Assembly (NCBI RefSeq): GCF_014195325.1
Contig: NZ_JACIBK010000018.1
Coordinates: forward strand, 54,151 to 118,150
Reading direction: 5' to 3'
DNA length: 64,000 nucleotides
From: Rhizobium sp. BK650
GTDB taxonomy: Bacteria; Pseudomonadota; Alphaproteobacteria; Rhizobiales; Rhizobiaceae
The position numbers were made by a program, and so were the translations under genes. This document shows, piece after piece, positions 1 through 9,309 of this stretch. The notes beneath the pieces are model-generated. The model saw only the letters and a list, made by a program, of their open reading frames with translations, searched no databases and had not been told where the DNA came from. Within the stretch, counting starts at the first letter, position 1. Every line of letters begins with the position of its first letter.

Positions 1-1831
1 AAGATCCTCCGTGACCGCACCGAGCAGCGGGAAACGGAAATTGCGTTGCGGGAGCGCACCCGTGCGCTCGAAATTCTAAATCGCGCCGGCGCCGCTCTTG
101 CCCGCGAAAATGATCTTGAGAAAGTCGTCCAGTTGGTAACGGACGCCGGCGTCGAGCTCACCGGTGCTCAGTTTGGCGCCTTCTTTTACAACCTCGTCAA
201 TTCGGCGGGCGAGAGTTATTTGCTGTACACACTCTCAGGCGTTGCCCGCGAGGCATTTTCCAAATTTCCGATGCCCCGCAACACCGAGGTTTTCGCCCCG
301 ACGTTCCTGGGGGAGGGAGTCGTTCGATCCGATGACATCACAAAGGACGCTCGCTACGGCAAAAACGCGCCGCACCACGGCATGCCGGAGGGACATCTTC
401 CTGTTCGAAGCTATCTCGCGGTCCCTGTAATTTCGCGAACGGGTGAGGTGATTGGTGGCCTATTCTTCGGGCATTCGGATGTTGGCGTGTTCGATGAATC
501 CTCGGAAAGCGGGCTTGCCGGTCTTGCGGGCGAAGCTGCCGTTGCGATGGATAACGCACGTCTTTTCGAAGCCGCTCAGCGCGAGCTGCAGGAGCGACGG
601 CGCGCGGAAGCAGCGCTTAAGGACCTCAACACCAACCTCGAAAATATGGTGAAGCAGAAGACGGACGAGCTTACGCGGAACGCAGAGGCTTTGCGGCAGG
701 CGCAGAAGATGGAAGCAATCGGTCAATTGACGGGTGGGGTCGCGCACGATTTCAACAATCTCCTCCAGATCATCGTTGGCAATCTCGACACTCTGTTACG
801 AAACCTCCCGGAGGAGTCGGGCCGGTTCAGGCGCGCAGCCTCCCAGGCAATGACCGGGGCAAGACGAGCCGCCGCTCTGACCCAAAGGCTACTGGCTTTC
901 GCTCGCCGGCAACCGCTCGATCCAAAGCCTATCGATGCAAACAGCCTCATCCGCGGCATGTCCGAAATACTGCACCGCACCCTCGGAGAGATTTTCCAGA
1001 TCGAGGTCGTGCTTGCGGCGGGGCTCTGAAAACGGAGGCGGATCCGAACGAACTGGAAAGCGCGCTGCTCAACCTTGCCATTAACGCCCGCGATGCGATG
1101 CAGGATGGCGGCAAGCTCACGATCGAAACCTTCAACGCGCATCTCGATGAAGCCTACGCTTCGATGCATGCCGAAGTGCTACCGGGCCAGTATATCGCCA
1201 TCAGCGTTTCCGACACCGGGACGGGGATGGATTCCGAAACGCTGTCCCATGTCTTCGAGCCATTTTTCACGACCAAGGACCAGGGCAAGGGCACGGGGTT
1301 GGGTCTCAGCCAGGTCTACGGATTCGTGAAGCAATCAAGTGGGCATGTGAAGATCTATTCCGAGGTGGGCGAAGGCACCACGGTCAAATGTATCTGCCGC
1401 GATTGTCAGTGGAGAGGGCTGACGAGGAGGGCACGGAAGCCCAAGCGTTGCCGGAGGCGGCAGCAGGCGAGGTTGTCCTCGTTGTCGAGGACGATCCGGA
1501 TGTTCGCTCCTATTCGGTCGAGTCATTGCGAGAACTTGGCTATCATGTTCTCGAGGCCAAGGATGGTCCGGCGGCGCTACAGACGCTGTTGAGCCACGGC
1601 AAGGTCGATTTGATCTTCTCGGATGTCGTATTGCCCGGCGGCATGAGTGGCGCGGAAGTCGTCGTCAAGGCGCGTGAAATGATCCCGACGATCAAAGCGC
1701 TATTTACGACAGGATATTCCCGCAATGCCATCGTTCATCACGGCCGTCTCGATAAGGGCGTGAATTTGCTCACAAAGCCATTCTCTTTTGAAGAGCTCGC
1801 CGCACGTGTGCGCGATGTTCTCGATCACTGA
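1..1831 (+). pseudogene. GAF-domain hybrid histidine kinase, 5' truncated by window edge, two frameshifts
   Basis: The reading frame is open from base 1, so the gene starts upstream of the window. It encodes the end of a PAS domain, a GAF domain (about bases 60-570), HisKA with the H-box AHDFNNLL (near 745), an HATPase domain and a C-terminal receiver (about 1465-1831). Its intact paralogue is at 60964-63561. The frame breaks twice. Near 1027 a missing G turns an expected Leu-Trp-Lys into Leu-stop. Near 1388 a missing A in an A-run shifts out of Val-Lys-Met-Tyr. All domains are recognisable once both shifts are corrected. Each break is one base, so sequencing error is as likely as real inactivation. 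The role would be sensing through PAS/GAF with phosphotransfer to the fused receiver; the ligand is unknown. Confidence 0.8.
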
Positions 1832-1886
1832 AGCGGCCGCGGCGATTGCGGTGCCCCCTACTCTCGGTCCTGCCCTCACAAACAGG

Positions 1887-2942
1887 CTAGGTCGCAAGAT
1901 TGGCCGCAGGCATTTCCAGCGACAGAGAGAGCCCTTCACTCGTCCAGTTCTTTTCGATCAGGCCGTTAAGGCCGCGCAAGGCCGCCTTTTCGAGCGTGGT
2001 TCCGAATCCTTCACGGTTGGAGGCGTCCAATGGGGGAGAGCCCCGCTCGTCCCACGTTATGCGGAACGTGTCGCCAACCGTTGAGGTGGCGATCGCCAGA
2101 CTGCCATCGGGCGCGGACAAAGCGCCGTATTTGGCTGCGTTCGTGGTGAGTTCATGAAGAAGAAGCGCAAGCGAGGTGAGCGCATTGCCCATGATCGGCG
2201 CATCGGAGCCGGTGACAGCGATCTCCGGGCCTTGCTCATGTTCGTGAGGCGCGACGATCGCGCGGATGAGGGCCTGTACTGTCGTTGCCGCGCCGGTTTC
2301 GTCAATGCCGCTTGCCAGATTGGGCAGTATCAGTTCATGGGCGCGCGCCAGTGCGTGCATGCGCGCTCTGAGGTCGGTTTCCAGCTCGGCAACAGTGCGG
2401 GCGGGCCGCGCGCTCAATGAGATCAGCCCAGCGGTCATGCTGAAGAGGTTCTTGATGCGGTGATTGATCTCGCGAAGCAGGACGTCCTTGTGTTCGGCCG
2501 CCTGCTTGAGCGCTGCGGCCTGCGCCGAGAGTTCATCCCTCTGCGCCTCGAGCTGTTGCCTTTGGCGGTAAAGTTCGAAGAATACCTCGACCTTGCTGCG
2601 CAGAATATCCGGCTCGATCGGCTTCTGGATGAAGTCAACGGCGCCAGCTTCGTAGCCACGGAAGCGCCGTTGGCCGTCAGACGTTCCGGCTGTGACGAAG
2701 ATGATGGGGATGCGCCGCGTGCGCTCATTGCCGCGCATGAGTTCCGCCAGCTCGAAGCCATCAAGACCCGGCATCTGCACGTCCACAAGCGCCAAGGCGA
2801 CATCGTTCTGCAGCAGAAGCTCGAGTGCTTCATCACCGGAGCGGGCTTTCAAAAGAAGAAGGTCATTCCGCCGCAGCAGTGCCTCCAGGGAGAGAAGATT
2901 TTCTTCCAGATCGTCGACCAGAAGAAAGGGAACAGGCCCCAT
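1887..2942 (-). CDS. Receiver-HWE histidine kinase (response regulator fused to kinase)
   Basis: This 351-aa protein has an N-terminal receiver domain (about residues 5-120), a short coiled coil, and an HWE/HisKA_2 kinase core with phospho-acceptor motif EINHRIKN and an N-box-like ELTTNAAKYGAL segment. I chose the ATG at 2942 because the receiver begins there (MGPVPFLLVDD). A longer frame reaches 3011 but would overlap the CheB gene. It is the last gene of the minus-strand operon, 8 bp after the CheB stop. Such proteins usually act cytoplasmically, with the receiver controlling the attached kinase, and HWE kinases often feed the alphaproteobacterial general stress pathway. The partner is not shown by sequence. 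Confidence 0.85.
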   Translation of the reverse strand: MGPVPFLLVDDLEENLLSLEALLRRNDLLLLKARSGDEALELLLQNDVALALVDVQMPGLDGFELAELMRGNERTRRIPIIFVTAGTSDGQRRFRGYEAGAVDFIQKPIEPDILRSKVEVFFELYRQRQQLEAQRDELSAQAAALKQAAEHKDVLLREINHRIKNLFSMTAGLISLSARPARTVAELETDLRARMHALARAHELILPNLASGIDETGAATTVQALIRAIVAPHEHEQGPEIAVTGSDAPIMGNALTSLALLLHELTTNAAKYGALSAPDGSLAIATSTVGDTFRITWDERGSPPLDASNREGFGTTLEKAALRGLNGLIEKNWTSEGLSLSLEMPAANLAT

Positions 2943-2950
2943 GATTTGCC

Positions 2951-3517
2951 TCAAACCTCGTTTAGATACTTTGCAAGCGCCTCGAGTGACATGATACGAG
3001 CGCTCGGACAAATTTGAATGGCCGCTTCGGGCATCGTGGGTGCGAAGGCCGTGCCCGGGTCTTGGACAAGCGTTATCCCATCGGCCTCAGCGACGGCCTG
3101 CAAACCTTTCGCACCATCATGATTGGCACCGGTGAGTACAATCGCGATCAAGGCTGGCCCATATGCGTCGGCGGCACTTTCAAACAGCACGTCGATCGAC
3201 GGGCGTGAAAAAAGGACGGGCTCATCGCTGGAGAGTGAAACGCTTTTATCGAGCTCGACGAGCAGATGATAGTCCGGCGGCGCGAAATAGATCGTCCCAG
3301 CAGCAAGCGGCGCCTTGTCTTCAGCCTCTTCCACGTGAAGCTGGCACTTGGCCCGGAACACGTCAGCCAAGACGCTGCGTTTGTCCGGCGGCACATGGAC
3401 CACCACGAGGATCGGCAGCCGGAAGTTCCTGGGCAGGGCGGGAAGAATGACCGACAGGGCCTCAAGCGCGCCCGCCGATGCACCGATCACGACGGCTTCG
3501 GGTTCGATCGCCATCAT
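2951..3517 (-). CDS. CheB-type methylesterase domain, stand-alone
   Basis: This 188-aa protein consists only of a CheB catalytic domain. The family triad is visible: Ser14 in GASAGA, His41 in VVVHVPP and Asp134 in GANHDG. CheB removes methyl groups from, or deamidates, glutamates of receptors. The usual N-terminal receiver is absent, so control must come from another protein, perhaps the receivers encoded next door. Its ATG overlaps the stop of the CheR gene (ATGA), indicating translational coupling. No chemoreceptor, CheA or CheW is in the window, so the substrate is more likely a partner sensor kinase than a flagellar chemotaxis receptor. That is inference. Confidence 0.88.
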   Translation of the reverse strand: MMAIEPEAVVIGASAGALEALSVILPALPRNFRLPILVVVHVPPDKRSVLADVFRAKCQLHVEEAEDKAPLAAGTIYFAPPDYHLLVELDKSVSLSSDEPVLFSRPSIDVLFESAADAYGPALIAIVLTGANHDGAKGLQAVAEADGITLVQDPGTAFAPTMPEAAIQICPSARIMSLEALAKYLNEV

Positions 3518-4353
3518 CCGACCCGCCTCTGATAGATCCTCTCCTCGCGCACGAAGTCGCTGAAGGCTCCGGCATGGCGCGAGAAACGCAGGCTCTCCTT
3601 GGCACCCAGTCCGAGAAATCCTTTTCGGGCGAGCGAATCCTTGAACAGCCCCAGCGCGCGATCCTGCAGCACTCGGTCAAAATAGATCAGCACGTTGCGA
3701 CAGGAGATCAAATGCATTTCCGCAAAGACGGCATCCGTGACGAGGCTGTGATCCGAAAAGACAACGTTTCGCCGTAGCGTCTTGTCGAATAGCACCCTGC
3801 CATAAGCCGCCTGATAATAGTCGGAGAGCGAAGACTTGCCGCCGGATTTCCGATGGTTTTCGGTAAACAGCCGCACCCGGTCCAAAGCGTATACGCCGGC
3901 CTCCGCAGCACCCAGGGCTTCCTGGTTGATGTCTGTTGCATAAAAAAGGGTGCGCGCTTCGAGCCCCTCCTCCCGAAAAAGGATGACCAGGGAATAGAGT
4001 TCCTCGCCGCTGCTGCAGCCGGCGACCCAGATCTTCAGCGACGGATAGGTCCGCAGGTGCGGCACGACTGTCTCGCGGATAGCTTTGAAGTAGCTCGGGT
4101 CGCGGAACATTTCACTGACCTGGACGGTCAGGAAGCTCAACAGTCGTGGCAGGAGCGAGGGGTCGTGCAAAAGACCCTCCTGCAGTGCCGAGAAGGTTGC
4201 AAAGCCCATTTGCAGGCGCGCCTGCTTGAGGCGACGCTTGATCGATGCCATCGCATAATTGCGAAAGTCGTAATGGTATTTGAGGAACAAAGCTTCCAGA
4301 AGGAGCCGGATCTCGATGTCCTCGCTTTTTTCCGAAGTAGACCCGTCCGTCAT
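3514..4353 (-). CDS. CheR-type S-adenosylmethionine-dependent methyltransferase
   Basis: This 279-aa protein has the CheR layout: an N-terminal helical domain (about residues 10-75) and a SAM-binding domain with the motif WVAGCSSGEE (about residue 110) and SCRNVLIYFD near residue 220. CheR methylates glutamates of receptor proteins. It overlaps both neighbours by 4 bp (ATGA), so the hybrid kinase, CheR and CheB are translationally coupled. This kinase-CheR-CheB-kinase order recurs in rhizobia away from chemotaxis loci. Family assignment is firm; the biological substrate is unknown. Confidence 0.9.
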   Translation of the reverse strand: MTDGSTSEKSEDIEIRLLLEALFLKYHYDFRNYAMASIKRRLKQARLQMGFATFSALQEGLLHDPSLLPRLLSFLTVQVSEMFRDPSYFKAIRETVVPHLRTYPSLKIWVAGCSSGEELYSLVILFREEGLEARTLFYATDINQEALGAAEAGVYALDRVRLFTENHRKSGGKSSLSDYYQAAYGRVLFDKTLRRNVVFSDHSLVTDAVFAEMHLISCRNVLIYFDRVLQDRALGLFKDSLARKGFLGLGAKESLRFSRHAGAFSDFVREERIYQRRVG

Positions 4354-7300
4354 TTCGGAATCCAGACCCGAACGAGCGACAGAAGCTTCTCGACGTCGAG
4401 GGGCTTTGCCATGTAGTCGTTGGCACCAGCCTCGATGCAGCGCTGCTGGTCATCCGGCATGGCCTTGGCGGTCAGTGTGATGATCGGTAGCTTCCTCCAT
4501 TCGGGGTTCTTGCGAATTTGACGCGTGGCCGTCAGGCCGTCCATGACGGGCATCATCACATCCATCAACACCAGGTCGATCGCGAACCGCGGGTCGATCA
4601 TCGCTTTCTCCAGGGCATCCAGCGCTTCCCGGCCATTGCGGGCAATCTCGATGATTGCGCCACGCGGCTCAAGTATATTGGTAAGCGCGTAGACATTGCG
4701 CACGTCATCCTCGACGACGAGAATACGGCGCCCTTCGAGAAGCGCGTCGCGATGTTGCGCCCTGCGGATCATCTTCTGCTGCTCGGCTGGGAGTTCCGAA
4801 ATCACCTGATGCAGGAAGAGGCTCACCTCGTCGAGAAGGCGCTCGGGAGACTTTGCCCCCTTGATAATGATCGATTTGGAGTAACGGCGCAGCTTTTGCT
4901 CGTCGTCCGCCGACAATTCCCTGCCGGTATAGACGATCACTGGGGGAAAGGCGTAGGCGCTCTCCTGGCTCAACGTCTCGAGAAGCGAGTAGCCGGATGC
5001 ATCCGGCAGGGAGAGATCGAGGACCATGCAGTCAAAGGTCTCTTGTCGCAGACGTTCAAGGCACTCTGCCGCCGTGCTCGCGGTGACCGTCTCGACGTCC
5101 TGCGTCCCGAGCAGTTTAGCAACCGCGTCGCGCTGTACCGAATCGTCCTCTACGATCAGAACCCGATTGACGCGCTGAGAAAGCCTTGCGTCCAGCTTTT
5201 GGAGGACATCAACGAGTTCGTCGCGATTGACCGGTTTGACAGCATACCCGACGGCGCCAAGCGAATAGGCAGTTTCCGCATGATCGCCTGCCGATACGAT
5301 ATGAACAGGAATGTGGCGGGTCTTGACGTCGTGCTTTAGGCGATCGAGGACCGAAAGCCCTGACTGGTCAGGCAGGCCGACATCGAGGATGATCGCATTC
5401 GGCATGAAATCCTTGGCCAACCGCAGCGCCTCATCAGCCGTTCCCGCGATCAGCGCATGAAAGCCCATCTCACGTGACAGATCGCGCACGATCGAGGCGA
5501 ACATCTCGTCATCTTCGATGATCAGCAGGACGCGCTTTGCGTCGGTCAGTGCAGCACGATCGTCCGCGATCCTGTGCACGGGGCCCGGCGCCGAAACACG
5601 GATTTGCTCCGGCAGTGCAACCGGTGGCACGACGAGTGCGCCGGGCTTCAGGTTCTCCGGCACGATCTTTGCCGGGTCGTAGGCTTGGGGGATAGTGACG
5701 GTAAAGGTACTGCCCTGCCCCGGCTGGCTCGCAAGACCGATGGTGCCGCCCAGCAGGTGCACAAGCTGCCGGCAGATCGAGAGACCGAGGCCAGTGCCAC
5801 CATACTTGCGGCTGATGGTGCTATCGGCCTGATGGAAAGCATCGAAGACGTGGCGCTGCTGTTCGCTCGCTATGCCAATGCCGGTATCGCTCACGGAGAA
5901 GGCGACATGTCCGGCATCGGCGCTGCGGATCGACAGCGTGACCAGGCCGGCATCGGTGAATTTGACGGCGTTCGACAGGAGGTTCTTCAGCACCTGTTCA
6001 AGCCGCTGCGGATCCGTTTCGATGACCGCAGGGCAGTCCGGCGCGATCTCGATGGCAAAGTCCAGTTTCTTATGGGCCGTCAGCGGATGGAAAACCTGGC
6101 GAAGATTGCTCGCCAGGCGCTCGACCGTCATCATTTCGGGCCGAATCTCCACGTGACCGGCTTCGATCTTCGAAAGATCGAGAATGTCGTTGATGAGATT
6201 CAACAGGTCATTGCCGGAGGACTGGATGGTCTTTGCATATTTGACCTGCTCTTCGGTGAGGTTGTCTTCCGGATTGTCTGCGAGAAGCTTGGCAAGGATG
6301 AGCGACGAATTGAGCGGGGTACGCAGCTCGTGCGACATGTTGGCGAGGAAATCCGACTTGTACTGGCTTGCCTGCTCCAGTTCCCGCGCCTTGAGGCTGA
6401 CGGCGGCATTGGCCTGCTCGAGATCGTCACGCTGCTTTTCCAGTTGCTGGGCTTGTTCTTCGAGCTGTGTATTGGTCTGTTCGAGCTCGACCTGCTGCTG
6501 CTCGAGGCGTGCCTGGGACTCCTTCAAAGCCCGGCTCTGTTCCTCCAATTCTTCATTCGAGACCCTGAGTTCCTCGCTCTGGGTCTGCAATTCCTCGGAC
6601 TGTCGCTGGGTCTCTTCCAGCAGGTTCTGGAGTTCGCTGCGATAGGTCGCCGATCGAACGGCGACGGCAACGGCTTCCGATGCCCGCTCCAGAAGAACGA
6701 TTACCCTCTCGTCGACGGGGCGCAGGAAGCCGAGTTCTAACACCGAGTTGACGGCGCCGTCGACGCTACCCGGTAGAATGACCAGATGTCTCGGCTTGTC
6801 CGCACCGAACGCCGAACCGAAGGCGAGATAGCCGTCCGGCACCTCATCGATCACTATCGATCTGTCCTGCGCAGCTGCCTGACCGAGCAGGCCTTCTCTT
6901 GGCCTAAACTCGATCGGGATGCTCTCATTGTCGCGAACTCCGTAAACGGCGGCGCGTCGGTAATTATAGCCATCACTGGTAAAAATGGCGCCTGCGACAG
7001 CGCCAGCGTAAGCGGCCAGAAAGTCCAGGATGCTGTTGCCGAGCTGCTCCAGAGTTTGATCCCCCATCATGGCGCTCGCCAGTCCGACCTGGCCCGACTG
7101 GAGCCACTCGTCCCGGCGTCGGGCAAGCGTGGCCCTGCGCACCAGATAGCCGATCGTCATCGTGAGCAGGAGCCCGAGAGCCCCGGAGAGTAGCGTGCTG
7201 ACGAGCGCCGTGCGTTGGGCGCTATTCATTTCGCTAAGCCGCTGGATTCTGGTTTCTCCCTCGCTTGCCGTCATAGCGGCGACTTGCGCACGGATTGCAT

Positions 7301-7826
7301 CCATCTCGATCTTGCCGCTATCGGAATTGACGATGGCGAGTGCCGCTTCGAGGCCGGCGTTGCGGCGTAGATCGATCGATCTGGCGAGCTCTCCCAGCTT
7401 GGCTTCGACATGTTGCTGAAGCGTCGTCAACCTTTCGCTCTGGCCGGGATTACCGCTGGTGAGGCCCCTGATTTTGTCCAACTGCGGCCTGATCGCACGA
7501 AGCGCCGTATTGTAAGGAGCGAGATAGCTTTCGTCGTTCGTTAGCAGGAAACCGCGCTGCCCTGTCTCGGCGTCCTGAAGTTGCGAGAGCAGTTCATCGA
7601 GCGCGACGATCGCGACGTGGGTCTGGACTATTCTCGCGTTGCCCTCTTCCAGGGTCTGGAGATTGAAATAGGCCATGAACCCGCTGACCAGGAAAAAAAG
7701 GAATGCGCCGACAAGTCCAAGGGCGATAGGCGGATCAAGTCCCAGCATTCGTGTGGAAATACCGGACGGTTGGGATTGCATCGTGACTGTTCTCGTGGGC
7801 ATTGACGGCGGGATAAATGGGGACAT
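4350..7826 (-). CDS. CHASE3 hybrid histidine kinase with three C-terminal receivers
   Basis: This 1158-aa membrane sensor begins with a transmembrane helix (about residues 35-57), a periplasmic CHASE3 domain (about 60-195) and a second helix (about 207-230). A GAF-like domain follows (about 245-390), then a long Gln/Glu-rich coiled coil (about 395-490), HisKA with FLANMSHELRTPLN, HATPase (about 600-725) and three receivers (about 770-885, 895-1010, 1038-1155). It is the first gene of the operon and ends in an ATGA overlap with CheR. The architecture is that of a phosphorelay integrator; CHASE3 ligands are generally unknown. The exact start (7826 or a Met 9 or 15 codons further in) is uncertain. 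Confidence 0.93.
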   Translation of the reverse strand: MSPFIPPSMPTRTVTMQSQPSGISTRMLGLDPPIALGLVGAFLFFLVSGFMAYFNLQTLEEGNARIVQTHVAIVALDELLSQLQDAETGQRGFLLTNDESYLAPYNTALRAIRPQLDKIRGLTSGNPGQSERLTTLQQHVEAKLGELARSIDLRRNAGLEAALAIVNSDSGKIEMDAIRAQVAAMTASEGETRIQRLSEMNSAQRTALVSTLLSGALGLLLTMTIGYLVRRATLARRRDEWLQSGQVGLASAMMGDQTLEQLGNSILDFLAAYAGAVAGAIFTSDGYNYRRAAVYGVRDNESIPIEFRPREGLLGQAAAQDRSIVIDEVPDGYLAFGSAFGADKPRHLVILPGSVDGAVNSVLELGFLRPVDERVIVLLERASEAVAVAVRSATYRSELQNLLEETQRQSEELQTQSEELRVSNEELEEQSRALKESQARLEQQQVELEQTNTQLEEQAQQLEKQRDDLEQANAAVSLKARELEQASQYKSDFLANMSHELRTPLNSSLILAKLLADNPEDNLTEEQVKYAKTIQSSGNDLLNLINDILDLSKIEAGHVEIRPEMMTVERLASNLRQVFHPLTAHKKLDFAIEIAPDCPAVIETDPQRLEQVLKNLLSNAVKFTDAGLVTLSIRSADAGHVAFSVSDTGIGIASEQQRHVFDAFHQADSTISRKYGGTGLGLSICRQLVHLLGGTIGLASQPGQGSTFTVTIPQAYDPAKIVPENLKPGALVVPPVALPEQIRVSAPGPVHRIADDRAALTDAKRVLLIIEDDEMFASIVRDLSREMGFHALIAGTADEALRLAKDFMPNAIILDVGLPDQSGLSVLDRLKHDVKTRHIPVHIVSAGDHAETAYSLGAVGYAVKPVNRDELVDVLQKLDARLSQRVNRVLIVEDDSVQRDAVAKLLGTQDVETVTASTAAECLERLRQETFDCMVLDLSLPDASGYSLLETLSQESAYAFPPVIVYTGRELSADDEQKLRRYSKSIIIKGAKSPERLLDEVSLFLHQVISELPAEQQKMIRRAQHRDALLEGRRILVVEDDVRNVYALTNILEPRGAIIEIARNGREALDALEKAMIDPRFAIDLVLMDVMMPVMDGLTATRQIRKNPEWRKLPIITLTAKAMPDDQQRCIEAGANDYMAKPLDVEKLLSLVRVWIPK

Positions 7827-8089
7827 GAGATAACGCTGTCGATCGACGCGCCATCTCGCTTGACCGTCACAATTTGGGAGGCAATCCCGAAAGTGGTAGA
7901 CCCAATCTGAACAATTTTGCGCTGCGCGCCTTCTTTATCACAGTGGCGCTTCGTCAGGAGAGTGAGCAGTAAAAAGTGCGAGCGCTGGTCGTGTGCATAC
8001 AAGCCTGCAGAATCCTGCCCCGATTTTTAAGGGGCGCCGACGAAACTGGCCGAAGTCTCAGGAGCTTCCGAAGCTGAGCGTGTGTCGCT

Positions 8090-8296
8090 TCATGCGCAAC
8101 CCGGGTTGGCCGACATCATGTCGTCAGCCAATGAACAGCCGTCGTGCTCAGCCCGATCAAGTCTGGCGAGCAGTCCGCGAAATCTGTCGTCGAGATCCTG
8201 CGGAATGGAGAAGGCCGCAAGCCGATGCAGCTGCCGCGCGGCCTCGGGATGACGTGAAAAGTGCGGGACCGTTCTCTTGAGGTTGTCCTGTTCCAT
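8090..8296 (-). CDS. Small hypothetical protein, possibly NepR-like
   Basis: This 68-aa charged protein contains a helix-like stretch, IPQDLDDRFRGLLARLD, that loosely resembles the second helix of NepR anti-sigma factors (xVPDRFxxLLxxLD). The first NepR helix is not convincing. A near-consensus EcfG promoter (8305-8329, -10 AGTT) lies only 8 bp upstream of the ATG, giving a very short leader. NepR genes are often autoregulated by EcfG, which fits, but PhyR and EcfG are not in the window. Treat it as a hypothetical protein with a testable NepR idea. Confidence 0.4.
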   Translation of the reverse strand: MEQDNLKRTVPHFSRHPEAARQLHRLAAFSIPQDLDDRFRGLLARLDRAEHDGCSLADDMMSANPGCA

Positions 8297-8304
8297 CGAC
8301 CTAG

Positions 8305-8329
8305 AACTCGCTAGTCAAACCAATGTTCC
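8305..8329 (-). promoter_or_regulatory. Near-consensus EcfG/RpoE2 promoter
   Basis: The minus strand reads GGAAC, 16 bases, AGTT (consensus CGTT). It lies immediately upstream of the small gene starting at 8296. Confidence 0.5.
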
Positions 8330-8403
8330 GTCTCAGCCGAGTGGGGATTCGGCTGGTGTTGAAAACGCTGCAGCACGTGGCTGACCAGCCTCCTTGGCGC
8401 TTT

Positions 8404-8428
8404 CGAACAAAAGAACGCCATTTGCGTT
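8404..8428 (+). promoter_or_regulatory. Near-consensus EcfG/RpoE2 promoter
   Basis: The plus strand reads CGAAC, 16 bases, CGTT; one mismatch in the -35 element. It is 21 bp upstream of the ATG at 8450 and divergent from the site at 8305-8329. Confidence 0.5.
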
Positions 8429-8449
8429 AATCGCGCAAAGGAGTTGTCC

Positions 8450-8890
8450 ATGCGCGTGATCATCGAGAACCGTTTAGGGTATATGCCGGGAGAGTATCCT
8501 GATGCGGCCAGTCTGGACAAAGCTCAGCAGTGCGTCGATGAATTCCTCCTCTTCGTCAAGGCGAACGAGATCGGCAGTGACATTATCGACGAGATCGAAC
8601 TACCGGTTCCCAAGGCGTTCCTGATCGGTGCGTTCTCCATCGTCATCGCCGCAGAACGGCGGCCCGATATCAGAAACCTGCTGATCAAAGCTGGGATCTC
8701 GCTTGCCCAATACCGGCCACGCCTTGGCCCTCGCATCCGAATAAGGCCGGGTTCGCCCCGGTGGCGCCCAGAGCCGTCCATGGCGAAGGAGGCCGCTCTT
8801 CGTCTGGAACGCACCTTGAACAGTGTTGCTTGGGAGCGCGTCCAGCTCGCCGAGGCCTATCTTGGCGTGATCCGTCGCTCTCTCAACTAG
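8450..8890 (+). CDS. Conserved-type hypothetical protein
   Basis: This 146-aa cytoplasmic protein is not one I recognise. The ATG at 8450 is preceded by a good AAAGGAG ribosome site, and an in-frame TTG two codons earlier is less likely. It has no signal peptide or clear membrane segment. The N-terminal half is acidic, and the C-terminal half has an Arg/Pro-rich patch followed by a helix. Promoter placement suggests stress induction. Confidence 0.65.
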   Translation: MRVIIENRLGYMPGEYPDAASLDKAQQCVDEFLLFVKANEIGSDIIDEIELPVPKAFLIGAFSIVIAAERRPDIRNLLIKAGISLAQYRPRLGPRIRIRPGSPRWRPEPSMAKEAALRLERTLNSVAWERVQLAEAYLGVIRRSLN

Positions 8891-9256
8891 CTAGCTCGCC
8901 GAGAACGCTGTGTCAGAAACCTGGCAAGCCAGAGCAGGTGCTAATCAAAGGATCACCGTCTACAAGTCGATGGTCCTGGTCAAAAAGCCGTGTTCTGCCG
9001 GCAGCCACAGCGCAGGGCCGCAGGTCGGCCGCGCGCCCAGGAGCATCGGCAACTCCGACAGGGCCTTCCTCGAAAGCCGACAGCGTGGATGCGGCGACGC
9101 TACGTCAGCGGGAGCACTACTTGGTGACGTGACTTAAGGCCGTCGATCCCGTCTTCCAACGTCTGGCCGCCATGAACTTGATCGCAGGAGATATCGCAAC
9201 GCTTCTTGCCCGACGCTTTCCCTCGCTCACGCCACTTCCCTCTGCCGATGGGTTTA
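8891..9256 (+). other. Intergenic stretch without a supported gene
   Basis: Short open frames exist on both strands (for example minus 9100-9534), but none has a convincing ribosome site or recognisable domain. Confidence 0.5.
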
Positions 9257-9282
9257 GGAACATGGGGCGCATTCGAGACGTT
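9257..9282 (+). promoter_or_regulatory. EcfG-type promoter with 17-bp spacer
   Basis: GGAAC is followed by 17 bases and CGTT. It sits 27 bp upstream of the flavodoxin-like fragment start at 9310. Confidence 0.5.
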
Positions 9283-9309
9283 GAGTGAAACGATCTCGAC
9301 GGAGCCTCC

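Noticed and set aside
46..1029. A complete 327-aa kinase starting at the TTG at base 46
   Set aside because: The frame is open to base 1 and the paralogue shows similarity upstream, so the start is outside the window. The stop at 1029 is a frameshift product.
5574..6740. Long plus-strand open frame of 388 codons
   Set aside because: It is the antisense shadow of the hybrid kinase gene and has no domain of its own.
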